Positions 59,556 through 64,000 of a DNA stretch of 64,000 nt are shown here, one piece after another. The notes beneath the pieces were generated by a model, which searched no databases, was not told where the DNA came from, and worked only from the letters and a program-made list of their open reading frames with translations. A program made the position numbers and the translations under genes. Position 1 is the stretch's first letter. Every line of letters begins with the position of its first letter. The DNA is from RFSX01 sp964567435 (GTDB lineage: Bacteria > Bacteroidota > Bacteroidia > Chitinophagales > Saprospiraceae): the NCBI GenBank assembly GCA_964567435.1, contig CAZMMQ010000008.1, positions 1 through 64,000 of the forward strand. Reading direction: 5' to 3'.

Positions 59556-61892
59556 ATGAAATTACTATGGACAGTACTGTTCGCTTCTTTGTTTATCAAT
59601 GCATTTGGACAAACAGAAAGTTACAACCACAACAAGTTTAAACAGCTAGAAGAAGAGCTTCCAACACCAAACGTTTATCGTACAGCAAGTGGAGCACCTG
59701 GTCATGAGTATTGGCAAATGAAAGCTGATTACAACATGAAGGTGGAAATAATGGATGATAAGGAGCAACTCCATGGAGAAGAAACCATCACCTATTATAA
59801 TCAGTCCCCTAATCCACTCAGCTACCTATGGCTCCAGCTAGACCAAAATGTGAGAGCTCAAGATTCACATTCTCATGATATACGAAGCTCTAGTATCGGC
59901 GAGAAAATTAGTACGGATGGCCTTAGTAGATTGAGCCCAGATTTTGACGGTGGTTTCAAAATAGAAGCTGTCAAAGATGCTAATGGTAGAGCTATGAAAT
60001 ATACCATTAATAAAACAATGATGAGAGTAGATCTGACTAGTCCTCTGCAACCTGGACAAAGTGTGAAGTTTTCTGTTGACTGGTGGTATAACATTAATAA
60101 TACAAGAGAGATTGGTGGTCGTAGTGGTTATGAGAGATTTGATGATGGACATAATGTTTATGTTATCGCCCAATTCTATCCTCGCATGTGTCTATATAAT
60201 GATGTATATGGATGGCAGAATAAGCAGTTTCTAGGAAGAGGAGAGTTCACACTTACATTTGGGAATTTCGAAGTAGAAATTACTGTCCCTAATGATCATT
60301 TAGTGGCAGCATCTGGAGAACTCCAAAACCCAAACAAAGTACTATCAAGTGAGCAAAGGAAGAATCTTGATAAAGCTATGAAAGAACATGAGCAACCTAT
60401 TACGATAGCCAGTATGGAAGATGCAGATGATAGAATAGAAGCTGCAGGTGATGGTATCCCTAGTGGGAAGAAATCATGGAAGTTCAAAGCTGATAATGTG
60501 AGAGACTTTGCATTCGCAAGCTCAAGACGATTTATTTGGGACGCTGTCGGTGTACCTATGAGTGATGGCAGAACTGTAATGGCAGCTTCAATGTGGACCA
60601 AAGAAGGTAACTGTCTTTGGGAACAATACAGCACAAAAGCAGTAGCACATACCGTGAAGTGGTTTTCTCATTACACAATAGATTATCCATATCCGACAGC
60701 CTGGTCTATAGATGGTAACATGGGAATGGAGTATCCTATGATCTGTTTCAATTTTGGTAGATGCGAAGATGATGGTACATATTCTCAAAGAATGAAGTAT
60801 GGTCATATTGGTGTCATTATCCATGAAGTTGGACATAACTGGTTCCCTATGATTATCAATTCTGATGAAAGACAATGGACATGGATGGATGAAGGGTTAA
60901 CTACTTTTGTACAGTATCTTACTGAACAGCATTGGGAAAGAAATTATCCATCTAGAAGAGGGCCGGCACATAAAATAGTCAACTACATGAAAGGAGATAA
61001 GGATAGAATCTCACCGATAATGACCAACTCAGAATCTATATTCCAATTTGGAAGTAACGCCTACGCCAAGCCCGCTACAGCGCTGAATATATTGAGAGAG
61101 ACTGTCATGGGTAGAGAGTTGTTTGATCATGCCTTGAAGACATATTGCGAAAGGTGGGCCTTCAAACATCCAACACCAGCTGACTTTTTTAGAACCATGG
61201 AAGATGCTTCCGCAGTAGATCTTGATTGGTTTTGGAGAGGTTGGTTTTATACAAACGAACATGTGGATCAGGCCCTAACAGATGTTGTATACAAAAAAAT
61301 AGATTCTAAAAATCCAGCAGATGTAGAAGCAAGACAGAAAGCGAATAGAACTGCAACGACTTATGATATATCCAGAGAGCGAAATAGAAAAGATATTGCT
61401 GAGACATTGAATGAGACTGATCCCAGTATAGAAGATTACTATACTGATTATGATCCCCTAGATAAAGATGCTTTACATCAAGAAGAATATAAGAAGTATC
61501 TCAACTCACTCAGTGACGAAGAAAAAGAGTTAATTGAAAAAGATCAACATTATTATACTTTGTCATTTGAGAATAAAGGATTGGTTATGCCTATCATCCT
61601 GCAATTCAAATATGCAGATGGCACCGAAGAGATTAAGAAACTACCACCTGAGATTTGGAGATTTGGCGACAAAGTTACGAAGACATTCGTATTAGATAAG
61701 CTTGTTACTGATATAGTCCTTGATCCATACTTAGAGACTGCGGATGTAGATATCTCTAATAATTCCTTCAAACCTACTTCAACACCAGATCGGTTTGAGT
61801 TATTTAAAAGAAGTCAAAGACCTAGGGGAGCAGGAGGTGGAGAGAATCCAATGCAAAGAGCGAAAAGAGCACAAGAAATACAACAGCCATAA
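59556..61892 (+). CDS. Secreted M1-family metallopeptidase
   Basis: This 778-residue protein has a signal peptide (LLWTVLFASLFINAFG) and an aminopeptidase-N-like layout: N-terminal beta domain (about 50-250), then the gluzincin domain with GNMGMEYPMICFN, zinc motif VIIHEVGHNWFP (HExxH near 422-426) and the third ligand Glu in WTWMDEGLTTFV. The C-terminal third is helical with charged, repeat-poor sequence and ends in a basic Gln-rich tail with no T9SS domain. It removes N-terminal residues from peptides in the periplasm. Fur-like and parS-like sites precede it; a bidirectional terminator follows. Confidence 0.93.
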   Translation: MKLLWTVLFASLFINAFGQTESYNHNKFKQLEEELPTPNVYRTASGAPGHEYWQMKADYNMKVEIMDDKEQLHGEETITYYNQSPNPLSYLWLQLDQNVRAQDSHSHDIRSSSIGEKISTDGLSRLSPDFDGGFKIEAVKDANGRAMKYTINKTMMRVDLTSPLQPGQSVKFSVDWWYNINNTREIGGRSGYERFDDGHNVYVIAQFYPRMCLYNDVYGWQNKQFLGRGEFTLTFGNFEVEITVPNDHLVAASGELQNPNKVLSSEQRKNLDKAMKEHEQPITIASMEDADDRIEAAGDGIPSGKKSWKFKADNVRDFAFASSRRFIWDAVGVPMSDGRTVMAASMWTKEGNCLWEQYSTKAVAHTVKWFSHYTIDYPYPTAWSIDGNMGMEYPMICFNFGRCEDDGTYSQRMKYGHIGVIIHEVGHNWFPMIINSDERQWTWMDEGLTTFVQYLTEQHWERNYPSRRGPAHKIVNYMKGDKDRISPIMTNSESIFQFGSNAYAKPATALNILRETVMGRELFDHALKTYCERWAFKHPTPADFFRTMEDASAVDLDWFWRGWFYTNEHVDQALTDVVYKKIDSKNPADVEARQKANRTATTYDISRERNRKDIAETLNETDPSIEDYYTDYDPLDKDALHQEEYKKYLNSLSDEEKELIEKDQHYYTLSFENKGLVMPIILQFKYADGTEEIKKLPPEIWRFGDKVTKTFVLDKLVTDIVLDPYLETADVDISNNSFKPTSTPDRFELFKRSQRPRGAGGGENPMQRAKRAQEIQQP

Positions 61893-61900
61893 CAAAAAGA

Positions 61901-61930
61901 GGAGACTTGAATATCAAGTCTCCTTTTTTT
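61901..61930. terminator. Bidirectional terminator between M1 peptidase and hydrolase genes
   Basis: Perfect 10-bp stem (GGAGACTTGA / TCAAGTCTCC), 3-nt loop, T-run on the plus side and A-run on the other, so it can serve both convergent genes. Confidence 0.93.
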
Positions 61931-62694
61931 TATTGTCCATCTATCTTTATCAGAAAAGATTCTAATAAGTCATTAAATTCTTTTGGCCTCTCCATCATAG
62001 GAGCATGGCCACATTTGTCTAAAACGGCTAGTTCAGAATTTGGAAGTAAACTATTAAACTTTTCTCCGACCCAAAGAGGCGTAATCGTATCATCTCTGCC
62101 CCAAACTAGGAGGACTGGTTTATTAATACTAATTATCTTATCCTCGAGGTTATGTCTGATAGCTGATTTCGCAGCGATAACGACACGAAGTGCTTTATTC
62201 CTATCATTCACTATTTCAAATACCTCATCCACTACTTCTTTTGTAGCTACTTTAGGATCATAAAAGGTACTTTGTGTTTTAGTCTTTATAAATTCATAAT
62301 TTCCTCTTTTGGGAAAAGTAGATCCCATAGAATTCTCAAACAATCCAGAACTGCCTGTAAGTGTAATAGACTTAACTTTATTTCCATTAGCTAGGGCATA
62401 CATCTGAGCCAAATGTCCTCCTAGAGAATTTCCAACCAAGTGAAAATTATCAAAACCTTTATACATAACGAAATCGTGTATGTGTTTAACTAGAGCTTCA
62501 AGACTAAGCTCCTTTGTCGACATAGTCAGAATTGGTAATAAAGGCGTTACAACATTGTAATCTTCTTTAAAATATTCTTGGATACTTGCAAAATTGCCTG
62601 CTGCTCCAAATAGTCCATGTAGCAGGAGCAATACTTTTTCCCCGGGTTTAGTCTCGAGGTATTGAAATCCTTCTTCTTGTATAACTTCAGTCAC
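61930..62694 (-). CDS. Alpha/beta hydrolase
   Basis: The 254-residue protein has the canonical fold: oxyanion strand LLLLHGLFGAAGNF, nucleophile elbow LVGNSLGGHLA (Ser near 93), acid in LLVWGRDDTITPL (Asp near 202) and His in DKCGHAPMMERP. It has no signal peptide, so it is cytoplasmic. Relatives include BioH-like and ring-cleavage hydrolases; the substrate is not readable from the sequence. It starts 7 bp after the heme A synthase gene, so the two are co-transcribed. Confidence 0.9.
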   Translation of the reverse strand: MTEVIQEEGFQYLETKPGEKVLLLLHGLFGAAGNFASIQEYFKEDYNVVTPLLPILTMSTKELSLEALVKHIHDFVMYKGFDNFHLVGNSLGGHLAQMYALANGNKVKSITLTGSSGLFENSMGSTFPKRGNYEFIKTKTQSTFYDPKVATKEVVDEVFEIVNDRNKALRVVIAAKSAIRHNLEDKIISINKPVLLVWGRDDTITPLWVGEKFNSLLPNSELAVLDKCGHAPMMERPKEFNDLLESFLIKIDGQ

Positions 62695-62701
62695 TGTTTC
62701 T

Positions 62702-63757
62702 TTAACTAGGTGATTTTCTTGATTTGTAGATGTAAATATGGAATAAAGAAATACAAAGTAATAAAATAGCTACAGCTTGATGCAGTACTCCAAATGTTAA
62801 AGGAATAGCCTGCTTACTATAAACTAAGGTGAGTATACCTAAAATAACCTGAAGATTAAGACAAATAATTAAGGCAATAGCACCATAATAGAAGATTCGT
62901 CTCAGTGGATATCTGAAAATCTTTATACTCAAGTACATGCCAACTAGATATACTATATATCCCATGTTCCTGTGCAAAACATGGATGAGTGCCGGCATAA
63001 GTGTATCCTGATCATACTTTACAATATACTCTACGTTCCACGACTCACTATCAAATAAAGTTTCTGGTATGATCTGACCACCTATATCTGGCCAAGTAGG
63101 ATAGTATAGCGCAGCACGCATACCACTTAGAACAGCACCAAAAAATACCTGAATAATAAGCAGGCCCATAAATGTCATGGCTAGCTTATATAGAACGCTA
63201 TTATTAATACTTACTTTATGTAGATTTAATGAACGGTAGGTTCCCCAAATAAGAAAGGATAAGGTAGCCAAGGCAATACCAAGATGTAGAGATAATTTAT
63301 AAGCATTAACCCAAGGTCTATCAACCAGGCCACTTGCCACCATAATCCATCCAAAGACAGCCGCCATCATAGCCCAAAATATAACAAACAATAATTGGCG
63401 TATCATCCATTTATCTATCCACTTTTTCCAAATAAAGAATATAAAAGGAAAAATGAATATAAGACCCATCAACCTAGCCCAAAGCCTATGGAAGTACTCC
63501 CAGAAATAGATAAACTTGAAATCAGACAAAGACATCCCTTGATTGATCTTAAGATACTGCGGAGTCTCTTTGTATAAATCAAAGGCCTCTTCCCAAGATT
63601 CTTGACTTATTGGTGGCAAGGTACCAGTTACAATTTCCCACTTTGTAATTGACAAACCAGAACCAGTTATTCTAGTTACCCCACCTATGAATATCTGGAA
63701 GAATACAAAAATACATCCTGTAATCAACCAAGCTCTAACTACCTTATTATAAATCAC
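62702..63757 (-). CDS. ctaA: COX15/CtaA-family heme A synthase
   Basis: This 351-residue protein has eight hydrophobic spans in two homologous halves with paired His residues: FWEYFHRLWARLMG, SLHLGIALATLSF, ALIHVLHRNMGYIVYL and FGVLHQAVAILLL. The opening reads FQIFIGGVTRITGSGLSITK. It hydroxylates the heme O methyl group to make heme A for cytochrome oxidase in the inner membrane. The start is GTG at 63757; an in-frame stop lies four codons upstream and no ATG is available. Confidence 0.95.
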   Translation of the reverse strand: MIYNKVVRAWLITGCIFVFFQIFIGGVTRITGSGLSITKWEIVTGTLPPISQESWEEAFDLYKETPQYLKINQGMSLSDFKFIYFWEYFHRLWARLMGLIFIFPFIFFIWKKWIDKWMIRQLLFVIFWAMMAAVFGWIMVASGLVDRPWVNAYKLSLHLGIALATLSFLIWGTYRSLNLHKVSINNSVLYKLAMTFMGLLIIQVFFGAVLSGMRAALYYPTWPDIGGQIIPETLFDSESWNVEYIVKYDQDTLMPALIHVLHRNMGYIVYLVGMYLSIKIFRYPLRRIFYYGAIALIICLNLQVILGILTLVYSKQAIPLTFGVLHQAVAILLLCISLFHIYIYKSRKSPS

Positions 63758-63980
63758 ACGATTTTTTTAATGCTATAAGGACGAAATGATTTTCTTTGTT
63801 CAGCCTATTCTGGTATTCATAACCAAAATAAACTATGTCAAAAATGGGATACGTTTTCCAGTTTCCACAATTCACACTCCCTTATAATCTTAATTTTTTC
63901 TTTTTAAAATAAACCTCTTACTATTATTAGTCTTGTGAAGTCATGGAAAACTAATTCTACAAAAACATAAAAAAGAGAAA

Positions 63981-64000
63981 ATGAGTTATATCTTATCAGT
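63981..64000 (+). CDS. Possible start of a gene running off the window
   Basis: An ATG at 63981 is preceded by the A-rich stretch (AAAAAAGAGAAA) typical of Bacteroidota initiation regions and is followed by MSYILS to the window edge. Too short to identify. Confidence 0.25.

Overview
The window comes from a low-GC member of the Bacteroidota, most likely the Saprospiria or a close relative. The grounds are: a giant adhesin ending in a gliding-type (CHU_C, type B) sorting domain of the type IX secretion system (T9SS); PorP/SprF and GldH homologues; Bacteroidota-restricted families (DUF4270, DUF4290, a short GT5-like starch-synthase protein); promoter -7 boxes of the TAnnTTTG type; and no Shine-Dalgarno sequences. 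The genus cannot be read from the sequence.

Layout. 1-13 kb (minus strand) is a surface region: two small beta-barrel proteins, a YfaP-like lipoprotein, a 2763-residue adhesin built from three BspA-type and three plant-like leucine-rich-repeat modules, and a PorP/SprF protein just upstream of it. 13-23.5 kb (minus) is a compact signalling island: a LuxR-type regulator, a Ser/Thr kinase fused through a coiled coil and one membrane span to an FGE-like domain, a PP2C phosphatase, two FHA proteins carrying zinc ribbons, a double zinc-ribbon protein, an acidic membrane protein with 29-residue tandem repeats (interrupted by a 100-N assembly gap), a LytTR regulator and a CsgG-family protein. 23.6-27.3 kb holds grpE-dnaJ-gldH, a TlpA-like thioredoxin and a degenerate MtfA-like protein. 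27.4-34 kb holds tgt, an LptF/G permease, an unusual methyltransferase, a muramidase-like LysM protein and methylmalonyl-CoA epimerase. 34-39.9 kb holds a two-component system, a DsbA-like protein, an HtrA protease, ComF and a DinB-like protein. 39.9-46.7 kb holds murA, a membrane J-protein and the operon GT5-like/DUF4270/glmS/DUF4290. 47.4-50.8 kb holds rplM-rpsI-rpsB-tsf and pyrH. 54.5-59.3 kb is the threonine operon thrA-thrB-thrC. The window ends with an M1 peptidase, an alpha/beta hydrolase and heme A synthase.

The most notable points are: (i) the phospho-signalling island, which has a kinase, its opposing phosphatase, two phosphothreonine readers and a Ser/Thr-rich acidic repeat protein; (ii) three parS-like ParB sites within about 0.5 kb at the end of thrC, implying an origin-proximal position, with a near-perfect Fur-box palindrome between two of them; (iii) loss of all four zinc ligands in Tgt, and Asp in place of the fosfomycin-target Cys in MurA; (iv) a nearly identical 134-bp duplication inside the giant adhesin; (v) an assembly gap whose arbitrary length splits a real gene into two false ones. 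No tRNA, rRNA, CRISPR array, transposase or phage gene was seen.
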